A stretch of 64,000 nt of DNA from Cyanobium sp. CZS25K. Lineage in GTDB: Bacteria > Cyanobacteriota > Cyanobacteriia > PCC-6307 > Cyanobiaceae. The stretch's first letter is position 1. Each line of letters starts with the position of its first letter. The translations under genes were made by a program, and so were the position numbers. This document shows, piece by piece, positions 24,035-37,280 of the stretch. The stretch is from positions 1 through 64,000 of the forward strand of contig JAUCZB010000014.1 of assembly GCA_030373325.1 (NCBI GenBank), read 5' to 3'. The notes under the pieces are model-generated. The model was not told where the DNA came from. It worked only from the letters and a program-made list of their open reading frames with translations, and made no database searches.

Positions 24035-26884
24035 ATGCCTGCCCATGCTGAGCATGGCCTCCGCTGCCGAACCGTGCTGCTCGCCGCCTCCCAGCCGATC
24101 TGGTCGCTGCCCCTGGAGAGCGTCCACCAGGCTCTGCAGACCACACCGCAGGGCCTCAGCAGGGAAGAGGCTGAACGGCGCCTGACGACCTTCGGAGCCA
24201 ACCGGCTCCCGCCCCTGAAACGCCGCCCCCTGGCCCTGCGCTTCCTGGACCAGATGGTCCACTTCATGGCCCTGCTGCTGTGGATCGCCGGAGGCCTTGC
24301 CTTCGCCGCCGGCACCCCCCAGCTGGGCTGGGCCATCTGGGGGGTGGTCCTGATCAACAGCATCTTCTCCTTCTGGCAGGAGTTTCAGGCTGAGCGCACC
24401 CTGGCCGCTCTCACCCGTGCCCTGCCCAGCCAGGTGCAGGTGTGGCGCGATGGCCAGCTGGGCTTTCTGCCGGCGGAGGAGCTGGTGGCGGGCGATCGCA
24501 TTCAGCTCGAAGAGGGGGAGAGGGTCCCGGCCGACTGCCGGTTGAGCGTGGCCCATGGGCTCTATCTGGATCTGTCCGTGCTCACCGGCGAAGCCCTGCC
24601 GGTGGCTCGCCAGGGTGACGCCCCCGGGGGGGGCCAACGGCAGGCGAAGATCAGCACCCGTGAGCAGACCAACCTGGTGCTGGCCGGCAGCACGGTGGCC
24701 TCAGGCCGGGGGGAGGCCTTTGTCTATGCCACCGGTGCCGAAACCGAATTCGGGCAGGTGGCCCGGCTGGCGGCCGGCACCGCCCGCGGCGCCAGCACCC
24801 TGGAGGTGCAGGTGGGCCGGATCGTGCACATGATCTGTCTCATCGCCGTGACGATGGGGCTGGTGGCTTTCGGTCTCAGCGTCCTGTTCGTCGGGATGAA
24901 GCCACTGGAGAGCGTGGTGTTCGCCACCGGGATCATCGTGGCCAACGTCCCCGAAGGACTGCTGCCCTCCGTGACCCTGGCCCTGGCCATGGCGGTGCAG
25001 CGCATGGCGCGGCGCAAGGCTCTGGTGCGTCGTCTGTCGGCGGTGGAGGCCCTGGGATCGGTGAGCGTGATCTGCTGCGACAAGACCGGAACGCTCACCG
25101 GAAACCGCATGGTGGTGGAGAGCACCTGGCTGCCGGTGGCCGGGGAGGGCCTGGAGCGGCTGCTGTTGCGCTGCGCCGCCCTCTGCTCCAACGCGCGCCT
25201 CGAGCCGGCGGCCGCTGGGGTCGGCGGCGCCACGGAACCCTGGCGGGCGGTGGGCGATCCCACCGAAACGGCGATGCTGGTGGCGGCCGCCGCCGCCGGC
25301 CTGGCTCCGGAGGAGCAGCAAGGTCGGCATCGGCGGCGTCAGGAGATCCCCTTCGATTCCCATCGCCGCCGCATGAGCGTGCGCGTGGACTGGAGCGACC
25401 GGGCCGATGATCTGCCGATCGCCACCGGTGGCTCCCTGGTGATCACCAAGGGGGCGCCGCTGGACGTGCTGGAACTCTGCACCAGCTGGCTTTCTCCCCA
25501 GGGAGACGCTCCCCTGGCAGCGGCCCTGCGTCAGCAGGTGGTGGACGCCAACGACGCCCTGGCCGCCAGGGGCTACCGCGTCATCGGCGTGGCGGTGCGC
25601 CGCGGCGACAACCCAGCCGCCACGGTTCCTGACGAGGCCCTGGAAAGCGGGCAGCGTTTCCTGGGTCTGCTGGGCCTCTACGATCCGCCTCGCCCGGAGG
25701 TCCCGGACGCGATTCGCCAGTGCCGTGAAGCCGGCATCAAGGTGACGATGATCACCGGCGACTACGGCCTCACCGCCCAGGCGATTGCGCAGCAGATCGG
25801 CCTGCTCGACCCCCCCAGCAGCCTGGGAGGCTCGAAGGCGCAACAGCAGGCCAACGCCGATCCGGTGCGGGTGATCGAGGGCTCGACCCTGGCCCAGATC
25901 AGCGAGGTGCACCTGCACCAGCTGCTCAAGTACCGCCGCAGGCTGGTGTTCGCGCGCATGGCACCGGAGCAGAAGCTGCGCCTGGTGCAGGCCTACCGCG
26001 CCCTCGGTGAAGTGGTGGCGGTCACCGGCGATGGCGTCAACGATGCTCCGGCCCTGCGGGCCTCCGATGTCGGTCTGGCGATGGGTGTCAGCGGCACGGA
26101 CGTGGCCCGAGAGGCCGCCGACATCGTGCTGCTCGACGACAACTTCGCGACGATCGTGCAGGCCGTGCGCTACGGCCGTTCGGTGGTGACCAACATCGGC
26201 CGCTTCATCACCTACGTGCTGGCGTCGAACATGCCTGAGGTACTGCCCTTCCTGGCGATGGTGGCCGCCGGAATCCCCCCCGCCCTCACCGTCCTGCAGA
26301 TCCTGGCCGTCGACCTGGGCACGGACCTGCTGCCTGCCCTGGGCCTTGGGGCCGATCCCCCCGAGTCGGGGGTGATGCGCCTGCAACCGCGCCCAAGGGA
26401 CCTGCCACTGCTCAACCGTGCCGTGATGGTGCGCGCCTATCTGGTGCTGGGGCTGGTGGAGGCCCTGGTGGCGATGACGGGCTACCTGCTGACCTGGCAG
26501 GCCAACGGCGTGGGCTGGAGCGAGCTGCGGGTCCTGGCGCCCCAGCTGCTGCATCACACGGCTGACGCCAGCGTGGGGGCGATCCAGCAGCAGGCCACCA
26601 CCGTCAGCTTCTGTCTGATCGTGGCCGCCCAGATGGGGACCCTGCTGGCCTGCCGCAGTGAACGCCGGCCGGCCTGGGCCATGCTCCGGATTCCCAATCG
26701 GCTGCTGTGGCTTGGACTGCTCAGCGAACCGCTGCTGGCCAGTGTCCTGGTGCTGCTGGCTCCCCTGGCGGACTTGTTCGGGATGGCTCCGTTCCCCCTG
26801 GCCTGGCTGGGCCCGATGGCCCTGGCTCCGCTGCTGGTGATCCTGGTGGATGCCCTCGACAAACGCTGGCGAACGTCCCGGTGA
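24035..26884 (+). CDS. P-type cation ATPase (P2 subfamily, Ca/Na type)
   Basis: 949-residue ion pump. Domains in order: N-terminal cation ATPase domain, actuator (LTGEALPV), phosphorylation site CCDKTGTLTGN, nucleotide-binding region, hinge (VAVTGDGVNDAPAL), and C-terminal TM bundle. The M4 motif reads IIVANVPEGLLPSVTLALAM, with Pro-Glu-Gly-Leu as in P2A/P2C ATPases rather than heavy-metal pumps, and there is no N-terminal metal-binding domain. The exact ion cannot be fixed: the M4/M6 residues look closer to the Na,K/H,K group than to SERCA. It diverges from the TraB/GumN gene. Confidence 0.92.
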   Translation: MPAHAEHGLRCRTVLLAASQPIWSLPLESVHQALQTTPQGLSREEAERRLTTFGANRLPPLKRRPLALRFLDQMVHFMALLLWIAGGLAFAAGTPQLGWAIWGVVLINSIFSFWQEFQAERTLAALTRALPSQVQVWRDGQLGFLPAEELVAGDRIQLEEGERVPADCRLSVAHGLYLDLSVLTGEALPVARQGDAPGGGQRQAKISTREQTNLVLAGSTVASGRGEAFVYATGAETEFGQVARLAAGTARGASTLEVQVGRIVHMICLIAVTMGLVAFGLSVLFVGMKPLESVVFATGIIVANVPEGLLPSVTLALAMAVQRMARRKALVRRLSAVEALGSVSVICCDKTGTLTGNRMVVESTWLPVAGEGLERLLLRCAALCSNARLEPAAAGVGGATEPWRAVGDPTETAMLVAAAAAGLAPEEQQGRHRRRQEIPFDSHRRRMSVRVDWSDRADDLPIATGGSLVITKGAPLDVLELCTSWLSPQGDAPLAAALRQQVVDANDALAARGYRVIGVAVRRGDNPAATVPDEALESGQRFLGLLGLYDPPRPEVPDAIRQCREAGIKVTMITGDYGLTAQAIAQQIGLLDPPSSLGGSKAQQQANADPVRVIEGSTLAQISEVHLHQLLKYRRRLVFARMAPEQKLRLVQAYRALGEVVAVTGDGVNDAPALRASDVGLAMGVSGTDVAREAADIVLLDDNFATIVQAVRYGRSVVTNIGRFITYVLASNMPEVLPFLAMVAAGIPPALTVLQILAVDLGTDLLPALGLGADPPESGVMRLQPRPRDLPLLNRAVMVRAYLVLGLVEALVAMTGYLLTWQANGVGWSELRVLAPQLLHHTADASVGAIQQQATTVSFCLIVAAQMGTLLACRSERRPAWAMLRIPNRLLWLGLLSEPLLASVLVLLAPLADLFGMAPFPLAWLGPMALAPLLVILVDALDKRWRTSR

Positions 26885-27201
26885 GGACGGTGAAGGGTTC
26901 CAGTGACAGCCAACGGAATTCGGGCCGACTGGAGATCCTGATTACAGCTAAAGTGTCAGAAGAGGGCGAGGACTGCCTATCGCTTTGACCATCTCATTGG
27001 CTGCAACGGTTCACTTCACAAGTGAAAAGCTGCACATTTTGAGCAATGCATACCCACCCATCCCCCCCCCGAAAGGGGCAGGGATGTCCCGTTGCGGAAT
27101 CCCCATCTGGAATCCCCAGGGGGAGCTCAGGATCGAAGCCAAGGAGTAGTAGCCAAGGAGTATCCGCCCCGCTTGTTTTTCGCCATTCAGGAGTCATCAC
27201 C
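26885..27201. promoter_or_regulatory. hsp20 upstream region, with hairpins and two short direct-repeat pairs
   Basis: This 317-base gene-free stretch is AT-richer than its surroundings. It holds an inverted repeat TTCACTT-CAC-AAGTGAA (27010-27026), a CCCC-GAAA-GGGG hairpin (27067-27078), a direct repeat ggaatcccca at 27096-27105 and 27109-27118, and a direct repeat agccaaggagta at 27137-27148 and 27151-27162. The last pair contains AAGGAG twice without a start codon. The real ribosome site of hsp20 (caggag) lies about 8 bases before the ATG. I see no CIRCE element. It probably includes the heat-shock promoter and a structured 5' leader. Confidence 0.55.
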
Positions 27202-27651
27202 ATGGCCATCATTCCCTCGGAAACTCTCAAGGACGTCGAAGAACTCTTCGACCGCTACACCCGCACCCTCCCCTGGCCCTGGCCCTCCGGTCGATCCAGC
27301 AGCGCCGTCGCGATGGCCGACTGGAATCCCCGCGTCGACATCGTCGAAACCGACGGTGCCTACGAGATCCAGGCCGACATTCCCGGGGTCCGCAAGGAGG
27401 ACCTCAAGGTGACCATCGACCACGGGGTGCTCACCGTGCAGGGGGAACGGCAACAGGAGAGGAAGGAGGACGACGCCCGCATGCACCGGGTGGAGCGCTT
27501 CTACGGCCAGTTCTCCCGCAGTTTCACCCTGCCGGAGGACGCCGACACCGCAGGGCTCAAGGCGACCGCCAAGGAGGGGCAGCTGACGGTGACGGTGCCC
27601 CGCAAGGGGCCCGCACCCAGCGCCGAGCCGACCCAGGTGCCGATCCAGTGA
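27202..27651 (+). CDS. Small heat-shock protein (Hsp20/alpha-crystallin)
   Basis: 149-residue chaperone that holds unfolding proteins. The alpha-crystallin domain spans residues about 40-130: WNPRVDIVETDGAYEIQADI, PGVRKEDLKVTIDHGVLTV, FTLPEDADTAGLKATAKEGQ, and the closing LTVTVPRK. The start ATG is preceded by a good AGGAG site. The longer open frame upstream is not coding. The C-terminal I-x-I-like tail (VPIQ) is weak. The gene converges on hypE with only nine bases between the stops. Confidence 0.95.
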   Translation: MAIIPSETLKDVEELFDRYTRTLPWPWPSGRSSSAVAMADWNPRVDIVETDGAYEIQADIPGVRKEDLKVTIDHGVLTVQGERQQERKEDDARMHRVERFYGQFSRSFTLPEDADTAGLKATAKEGQLTVTVPRKGPAPSAEPTQVPIQ

Positions 27652-27660
27652 CGGCGACGC

Positions 27661-28692
27661 TCAGCAGATCCGCGGCAGTAGTTCCCCGCTGAGGGGCACC
27701 AGCACCCGCTCGCTGCCGTAGGGGGTGCGCAGCAGCACCCGTCCGCGGTGGCGGGCGGCTCCCGGGCCTGGCTCGGCGACCCTGCCGATCCAGGCCCCGC
27801 CGCCCGGAGCCAGGACCTCCAGGGCCCGCTGCCGATCGGCCTCGGGCACCACTGCCAGGAAGCGGCCCTCGTTGGCCAGGTGCAGCGGGTCGAAGCCCAG
27901 CAGATCGCAGGTGCGCCGCACCGACTCGGCCACAGGGATGCGCTCCTCCTCGACCAGCAGCTCCAGCCCGTTGGGGGCCGCCAGTTCCTGCAGGGCGCTG
28001 GCCAGACCGCCCCGGGTCAGATCCCGCAGGCAATGGAGTCGCACCCCCGCGGCCAGCAGGGCCTCCACCGCGGGCCACAGGGGCTTGCAGTCCGTCGCCA
28101 GGGGGGGCTGGAGATCCAGGCCATGGCGGGCGGCCAGGATCGCCACCCCGTGGCGGCCCAGATCGCCGCTCACCAGCAGCTGGTCCCCGGCGACGATCGC
28201 CCGTGGATCGATCGGATCCACCACCTCCAGCAGACCGATGCCGCTGGTGTTGAGGAAGGCCCCATCGCCCTTGCCCCGCTCCACCACCTTGGTGTCACCG
28301 GTGACGATGGCCATCCCGCACTGGCGCGCCGTGGCCGCCAGGGAATCGACGATCCGCCGCAGCAGGGCCAGCTCCAGGCCCTCCTCCAGGATCAGACCCA
28401 GGCTCAGCACCAAAGGCCTCGCGCCGGCCATCGCCAGGTCGTTGGCGGTGCCGGTCACCGCCAGGCTGCCGATGTCGCCCCCCTCGAACTCGAGGGGGCG
28501 CACCACGTAGCTGTCGGTGGTGAAGGCCAGCCGCCCGTGGGGCAGGCAGAGGCGGGCCGCATCGTGCAGCACCTGGTCGGGATCGGCGTAGAGGCGCCGC
28601 AGCTCCCCATCGATCAGCTGCTGCATCAGGGTGCCGCCGCCGCCATGGGCCAACTGGATGCGGGGCGTGGCGCGTGGGGCCGGCTCAGCCAC
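27661..28692 (-). CDS. hypE: Hydrogenase maturation protein HypE
   Basis: 343 residues. HypE dehydrates the C-terminal Cys thiocarboxamide (carbamoylated by HypF) to thiocyanate, the source of the CN ligands of the [NiFe] centre. It has the AIR-synthase-like fold, with the N-terminal glycine motif [27 protein letters not shown]-like [26 protein letters not shown], and the essential C-terminal Pro-Arg-Ile-Cys. The start is a GTG at 28692 overlapping the hypD stop by eight bases. It is the last gene of the hypB-F-C-nifJ-DHOD-D-E unit. Confidence 0.95.
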   Translation of the reverse strand: MAEPAPRATPRIQLAHGGGGTLMQQLIDGELRRLYADPDQVLHDAARLCLPHGRLAFTTDSYVVRPLEFEGGDIGSLAVTGTANDLAMAGARPLVLSLGLILEEGLELALLRRIVDSLAATARQCGMAIVTGDTKVVERGKGDGAFLNTSGIGLLEVVDPIDPRAIVAGDQLLVSGDLGRHGVAILAARHGLDLQPPLATDCKPLWPAVEALLAAGVRLHCLRDLTRGGLASALQELAAPNGLELLVEEERIPVAESVRRTCDLLGFDPLHLANEGRFLAVVPEADRQRALEVLAPGGGAWIGRVAEPGPGAARHRGRVLLRTPYGSERVLVPLSGELLPRIC

Positions 28693-29818
28693 GGCGGCCG
28701 TAGCGGTGGTAAGCCGCGCAGGCCCCCTCCGAGGACACCATCGGCGCCCCCAGGGGATGCTCCGGCGTGCAGGTGGTCCCGAAGGCCGGGCAGTCCACCG
28801 GCCTGGCGCGCCCTTGCAGGATCCGGCCACTGATGCAGACCTCCTCCGGCGCCGACTCCGGCTCCGCTCCGGCCCCGGTCCCTGCCGCCAGGGCGGTGAA
28901 ACGCCCCTGGGCCTCCAGGCCGCGGTAGGGCGCCCTCAGCCCCAGACCACCGCCGGGGATGACGCCGAAGCCCCGCCAGGGCCGGTCCACCGCTTCGAAC
29001 ACCGACGTCAGCAGGTCCCGGGCGGCCGGATTGCCCTCCTGCCGCACCACCCGGCCGTAGGCATTCGCCACCCGCGCCTCGCCCCGCTCCAGCTGGCGTA
29101 CGCAGGCCACCAGGCCCCGCATCAGATCGAGGGGATCGAAGCCGCTGACCACCACCGGCACCCGGTGCCGATCCGCCAGGTCCTGCAGCTCCGCAGTGCC
29201 CATCACGGCGCAGACGTGGCCTGCCGCCAGAAACCCCTGCACCTGGTTGCCCTCGGCGGTGAGGATCGCCTCCATGGCGGGGGGGACCCGCACATGGGCC
29301 GCCAGCAGGGAGAGGTTGGCCACCCCGGCGGCCATCGCCTGGCGGACCAGCAGGGCCGTGGCCGGGGCCGTGGTCTCGAAGCCCACCGCCAGAAACACCA
29401 CCTGCCGGTCCGGATGGCGCCGGGCCAGGGCCAGGGCCTCCAGGGGGGAGGTGAGCAGGCGCACGTCGCCCCCCGCCGCCCTCACCCCCAGCAGATCCGC
29501 GGGCTCTCCGCCGCCAGCAAAACTGCCCGGCACCCGCAGCATGTCGCCATAGGAGCAGAGGATCACTTCGGGCCGGCGGGCCAGACTCCGGGCCGCATCG
29601 ATCGTGGCCGCCGGGGTGACGCAGACCGGGCAGCCGGGTCCGTGGATGAGCCGCAGCCCGGGTGGCAGCAACTGGTCGAGTCCCCAGCGCACGATGGCGT
29701 GGGTCTGGCCGCCGCACACCTCCATCAGGGTCCAGGGGCGGGTGGCGATCGCGGCCAGCTCGGCCGCCAGCTCCCGCACCGCCGTCACCTCCCGGGTCAA
29801 CGCCAGCGGTGCGCTCAC
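28685..29818 (-). CDS. hypD: Hydrogenase maturation protein HypD
   Basis: 377-residue [4Fe-4S] scaffold on which, with HypC, the Fe(CN)2CO moiety is assembled. Motifs: [70 protein letters not shown], and the C-terminal Cys set in [20 protein letters not shown] with [18 protein letters not shown]. The GTG at 29818 overlaps the stop of the DHOD-like gene (GTGA). The open frame extends to 30493 upstream, but that part is a shadow of the neighbouring gene. Confidence 0.96.
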   Translation of the reverse strand: MSAPLALTREVTAVRELAAELAAIATRPWTLMEVCGGQTHAIVRWGLDQLLPPGLRLIHGPGCPVCVTPAATIDAARSLARRPEVILCSYGDMLRVPGSFAGGGEPADLLGVRAAGGDVRLLTSPLEALALARRHPDRQVVFLAVGFETTAPATALLVRQAMAAGVANLSLLAAHVRVPPAMEAILTAEGNQVQGFLAAGHVCAVMGTAELQDLADRHRVPVVVSGFDPLDLMRGLVACVRQLERGEARVANAYGRVVRQEGNPAARDLLTSVFEAVDRPWRGFGVIPGGGLGLRAPYRGLEAQGRFTALAAGTGAGAEPESAPEEVCISGRILQGRARPVDCPAFGTTCTPEHPLGAPMVSSEGACAAYHRYGRRG

Positions 29819-30845
29819 CAGGGACCCGGTGCCGCCGCCGCATCGACGGGGAGGAAGGTCTGGACGGCGCGCATGTACTGGGAGCGCTCGTACTCGCTGG
29901 GATCGGGGCAGCGCTGCTGGCTCATGCAGCCGATCAGCTCCCGGGCCGTGGCGTGCTCGTGCTCCAGCAGCCACTGGCCCAGCTCCTCCTCCAGCCCGGC
30001 CAGCCGGCCGGGACCGTGGCGCAGCAGGGCGGCCACCACCTGGGTGATGGCGGCGCCGGCCATCAGCAGGCGCACCACATCGGTGCCGCGGTGCACGCCG
30101 CCGGTGGCGGCCAGATCCAGCGGATGGCGGCCGTGCAGCAGGGCGATCCAGCGCAGGGGCAAGCGCAGATCGTGGGGGGTGGACAGCAGCAGGTTGGGCC
30201 GCACCTCCAGCTCCTCGATGTCGATGTCGGGCTGGTAGAAGCGGTTGAACAGCACCAGGCCATCGGCTCCGGCGGCCGCCAGCCGTTTGGCCATGGCGCC
30301 GAAGTTGGTGAAGAAGGGGCTGAGCTTCACCGCCAGGGGCAGCGTCACCTCGGCGCGCACCTCCGCCACGATCTCCAGCACCTGATTTTCGATCGCCTCG
30401 CTGGAGAGGTCCGGATCGGTGGGCACGGAATAGATGTTGAGCTCCAGGGCGCTGGCGCCGGCCGCCTCCATCCGCCGCGCCACCTCCACCCACTGGCCGG
30501 GATGGGCACCGTTGAGGCTGGCGATCACCGGCACCGACAGGCGGGAGCTGGCCTGCTCGAGGTGGCGCAGGTAGAGGTCGTGGCCCACATGGAAGATCGA
30601 GGGCTCGGGGAAGTAGCTGAGCGCCTCGCCGTAGCTGTCGGCCCCCTGCAGCGTCACCCGGTGCAGCTCCAGCTGGTCATGCTCGATCTGTTCCTCGAAC
30701 AGCGAATGCAGCACCACGGCGGCGGCGCCGGCCTCCTCCAGCCGCAGCAGCTGGTCGATGTCCTCGCTGAGGGGTGCCGCGGCCCCCACCACCAGCGGAC
30801 TGCGCAGCTCCAGACCCAGATAGGTGACGGAAAGATCGGGACGGT

Positions 30846-30849
<4 letters not shown>
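29815..30849 (-). CDS. Dihydroorotate-dehydrogenase-like flavoprotein
   Basis: 344-residue TIM-barrel, FMN-type protein of the DHOD superfamily: [97 protein letters not shown]. The C-terminus adds a helical region and a Cys-containing tail ([20 protein letters not shown]). It is probably not the pyrimidine enzyme. In cyanobacteria this paralogue often accompanies nifJ, and here it is coupled to nifJ (ATGA) and to hypD (GTGA). The reaction is unknown; a flavin-dependent redox partner step is an inference. Confidence 0.9.
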
Positions 30850-34495
<3,646 letters not shown>

Positions 34496-34499
<4 letters not shown>

Positions 34500-34735
34500 G
34501 CGGGATCGTCGTTGACGAGGCTGAGGGCAAGGCCGACATGCACCAGCACCCGATCACCCACCGCCGCCTCGGGCAGGCAGGCCAGGCTCACCTGCTGACG
34601 CACGCCACCGAAATCCACCTCGGCCATGCGCCAGAGGCCGTCGTCGGTTCCGGCGCCGGGCGCCACCGGCTCAGGCACTCCCTCCGGTGGCTGGCTCCGG
34701 ATCGAGAGGATGCGAGCGGGCACGGCCAGGCACAT
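34496..34735 (-). CDS. hypC: Hydrogenase maturation chaperone HypC
   Basis: 79 residues. HypC binds HypD and the hydrogenase large-subunit precursor through its N-terminal Cys. The protein begins MCLAVPARI, with the essential Cys2, has the core AEVDFGGVRQQVSLACLPEA, and ends DRVLVHVGLALSLVND, including the conserved His. The insert QPPEGVPEPVAPGAGTDDG makes it slightly longer than the minimal family. Its 5' 65 bases overlap the 3' end of hypF in another frame, and its stop overlaps nifJ (ATGA). Confidence 0.95.
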
Positions 34736-37280
34736 GGGGGGATGGGTGCTCGGAGACTCTCCATCCGTTTGTAGGCGCGCCGGGCGGATCTGCCCACGAC
34801 GCCGTCACCGCCCAGACCTGTCCGAGGGCCAGCCCGCCGTCATTGCAGGGCACGAGCTCCGGCCAGAACGGCTGCAACCCCCTGGCCCGCAGCGCCCTGA
34901 TCGCGGCCTCCAGCAGCAGCCGGTTCTGGAAGCACCCCCCGCTCAGGGCCACCGGAACGGAAGCGCTGATGGAAGCGCTGGAGGGGGTGGCCCTGGCGGC
35001 CGTCTCGGCCAGGGCCGCCACCAGGGCGTGATGGAACCGGGCGGCGCAGACCGACGCCGGTGTCCCGGCGGCGATCGCCGCCAGCAGGGCGACCAGGAAG
35101 GGTTCCCAGTCGAGCCAGCCCAGTCTGGGTGCTCCGGCGCCGCCGCCCCCCGTGACGGCTTCGGGCGGCACCAGGGGGAGCGACCAGCCGCAAGCCTCCG
35201 GTGGGGCAGCGGCGGCGGCCCCCTGCAGGCGCATCCCCCCCTCGCCCTCGAAGCTCTGGACCTGCACCAGCCCCAGCAGGGACGCGACCGCATCGAACAG
35301 CCGGCCCACGCTGGTGCTCTGGGGGCTGTTGCAGCCTGCGGCGATGGCACGCAGCAGCAGGCGGGATTCGCCGGCCTCGAAAGCGGCCAGGGTGTGACGG
35401 GCACCGGGGTGCTCCAGGGCCCCGGACCCGGCGGCGGCCAGGAGCCCCAGGGCCGCCCGGCGCGGTTCCGCCATGGCCCGCTCGCCACCGGGGAGCGGGA
35501 AGGGCCTCAGGGCCACCAGCCGCTCGCAGGGGGAGCCGTTGGGGGCGCCAAGAAGCAGCAGCTCACCGCCCCACAACTGGGGGGCGCCACTGCCGCCATC
35601 CGCCGCCCCAGGGGCGTAGCCCAGGCCATCCCAGGTGAAGGCCAGCAGCGGAGACGCCAGCCCATGCTCCGCCAGCACCGCAAGGCCGTGGGCTCGGTGG
35701 TGCTGCACCGTTCGCCGCGGCCACGGCAGGGCGGCGGCGAGCTGATGGCTGAGGTAACCGGGGTGAGCATCGAAGGCGATCAGCGTCACCCGCTCCCCCC
35801 AGCGCCGATCGATCGCCGCCAGTCCGTCCGCCAGGCGGGACAGCAGGCGGCCTCCGGCCAGGTCCCCCAGGTGGGGGGCCAGCCACAGCCGGCCGTCCAG
35901 GGCCAGGGCCGGAGCACTCTTGAGATCGCCGCCAAGGGCCACCACACCAGGCGGCGCCCCCTCGGGGCCCGGTCCCAGGGGCAGGGGCAGGGGCAGGGGC
36001 TCGGGGGCGTAGCCACGGGCGCGACGCAGCAGGGCCGGACGGCCGTCGATCAGCTGCAGCACCGAATCGTCCAGGGGCCGGGCGATGGCGCGGTCATGCA
36101 CCAGCAGGGCGTCGGCGATGGGGCCGCCGGCCCCGGCCCCCAGCCGTTCCAAAGCCTCGGCGGGATCGGTGCAGAGCGGCTCCCCACTGAGGTTGCCGCT
36201 GGTGGCCACCAGGGGCCGGCCGAAGGCCCGCGCCAGCAGGTGGTGCAACGGGGAGGCCGGCAGCATCCCCCCCAGGCACGGGCTGCCCGGGGCCACGCCC
36301 GGCAGGGCCTCCGAGGACCCCTGGCGGCGGCGCAGCAGCACGATCGGGGCGGCGGGATCCTCCAGGGCCCGCCGCTCATCCGCATCGATGACGCAGAACG
36401 CGGCGAGGGTCTCGGCATCCCTCGCCAGCAGGGCGAAGGGCTTGGCGGGCCTTCGCTTGCGCCGTCGCAGCCGCGCCACCGCCTCCGGGTTGGTGGCATC
36501 CACCAGCAGCTGGAAGCCGCCCACTCCCTGCAGGGCCAGGACCTCTCCGGCGGCGAGGCGCGCGCAGCACGCCCGGATCAGGGCGTGGGTGCTGCCTGCA
36601 TCGCCGCCACGGCCCGGCTCAAGGCCCGGCTGAAGCGCTCCTGAACGATCCCATAGGGCCAGTCGCGGACCGCACGCCGGGCAGGCGATGGTTTCGGCGT
36701 GGAAACGGCGATCGGACGGATCCTCGAACTGCCTGCGGCAGGCCGGGCACAACGCAAAGGGGGCCAGGGTCGTGTGGCTCCGGGCCCAGGGTTCGGCGGT
36801 GGCGATGCTGAAGCGGGGGCCGCAGTCGCAGCAGCTGATGAAGGGATACCCGAAGCGGCGGTCGGCAGGATCGGCCAGCTCCTCCAGGCAGGCGCTGCAG
36901 GGGGCCCGATCGGCCACCAGGGCGGGAGCCACCAGATCGATGCCGAGCGGTTCCACCGCACCGGCCACGATCCGGACGCCGGCGGGCTCGCCCCCCCCGG
37001 GCCTGGGCGGAGCGGGCCGCCAGCGGGGCTCGAGCGCCTCCAGCCGGGCCCCCGGCGGCAGCCGCCGGGGCAGATGGCGCAGGAAGGCCTCCAGGGCGAA
37101 GCGCTCCCCCTCCAGCTCCAGCCGCACCGCGCCGGGCCCGTTCCGCACCTCACCGGAGAGGCCCAGCTCCCGGGCCAGCCTGTGGACCAGGGGACGGAAG
37201 CCCACCCCCTGCACCACCCCCCGGCACTCCAGCTGCAACAGGGCCCGCCCCGAGCCGGCAGCGGCAGGCTCACCCGGCAA
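34671..37280 (-). CDS. hypF: Carbamoyltransferase HypF
   Basis: About 869 residues. HypF uses carbamoyl phosphate to make the carbamoyl-AMP that loads HypE. Domains in order: acylphosphatase (RGVVQGVGFRPLVHRLA), two zinc-finger pairs (CSACLEE...CCDCGPRFSI; CPACRRQ...CPACGPRLAL), YrdC-like domain (VLALQGVGGFQLLVDATN, KRRPAKPFALLARD), and a Kae1-like domain (VQHHRAHGLAVLAEHG, CNDGGLALGQ). It is longer than typical (about 750-780), with extra Gly/Pro-rich loops and a low-complexity tail of about 45 residues that overlaps hypC. Start uncertain: a TTG at 37280 overlapping the hypB stop fits the coupled pattern; a TTG at 37238 is also possible. Confidence 0.93.
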   Translation of the reverse strand: MPGEPAAAGSGRALLQLECRGVVQGVGFRPLVHRLARELGLSGEVRNGPGAVRLELEGERFALEAFLRHLPRRLPPGARLEALEPRWRPAPPRPGGGEPAGVRIVAGAVEPLGIDLVAPALVADRAPCSACLEELADPADRRFGYPFISCCDCGPRFSIATAEPWARSHTTLAPFALCPACRRQFEDPSDRRFHAETIACPACGPRLALWDRSGALQPGLEPGRGGDAGSTHALIRACCARLAAGEVLALQGVGGFQLLVDATNPEAVARLRRRKRRPAKPFALLARDAETLAAFCVIDADERRALEDPAAPIVLLRRRQGSSEALPGVAPGSPCLGGMLPASPLHHLLARAFGRPLVATSGNLSGEPLCTDPAEALERLGAGAGGPIADALLVHDRAIARPLDDSVLQLIDGRPALLRRARGYAPEPLPLPLPLGPGPEGAPPGVVALGGDLKSAPALALDGRLWLAPHLGDLAGGRLLSRLADGLAAIDRRWGERVTLIAFDAHPGYLSHQLAAALPWPRRTVQHHRAHGLAVLAEHGLASPLLAFTWDGLGYAPGAADGGSGAPQLWGGELLLLGAPNGSPCERLVALRPFPLPGGERAMAEPRRAALGLLAAAGSGALEHPGARHTLAAFEAGESRLLLRAIAAGCNSPQSTSVGRLFDAVASLLGLVQVQSFEGEGGMRLQGAAAAAPPEACGWSLPLVPPEAVTGGGGAGAPRLGWLDWEPFLVALLAAIAAGTPASVCAARFHHALVAALAETAARATPSSASISASVPVALSGGCFQNRLLLEAAIRALRARGLQPFWPELVPCNDGGLALGQVWAVTASWADPPGAPTNGWRVSEHPSPHVPGRARSHPLDPEPATGGSA

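Noticed and set aside
28685-30493. HypD with a 225-residue N-terminal extension
   Set aside because: The extension is out-of-frame sequence of the DHOD-like gene; HypD homology starts right after the GTG at 29818.
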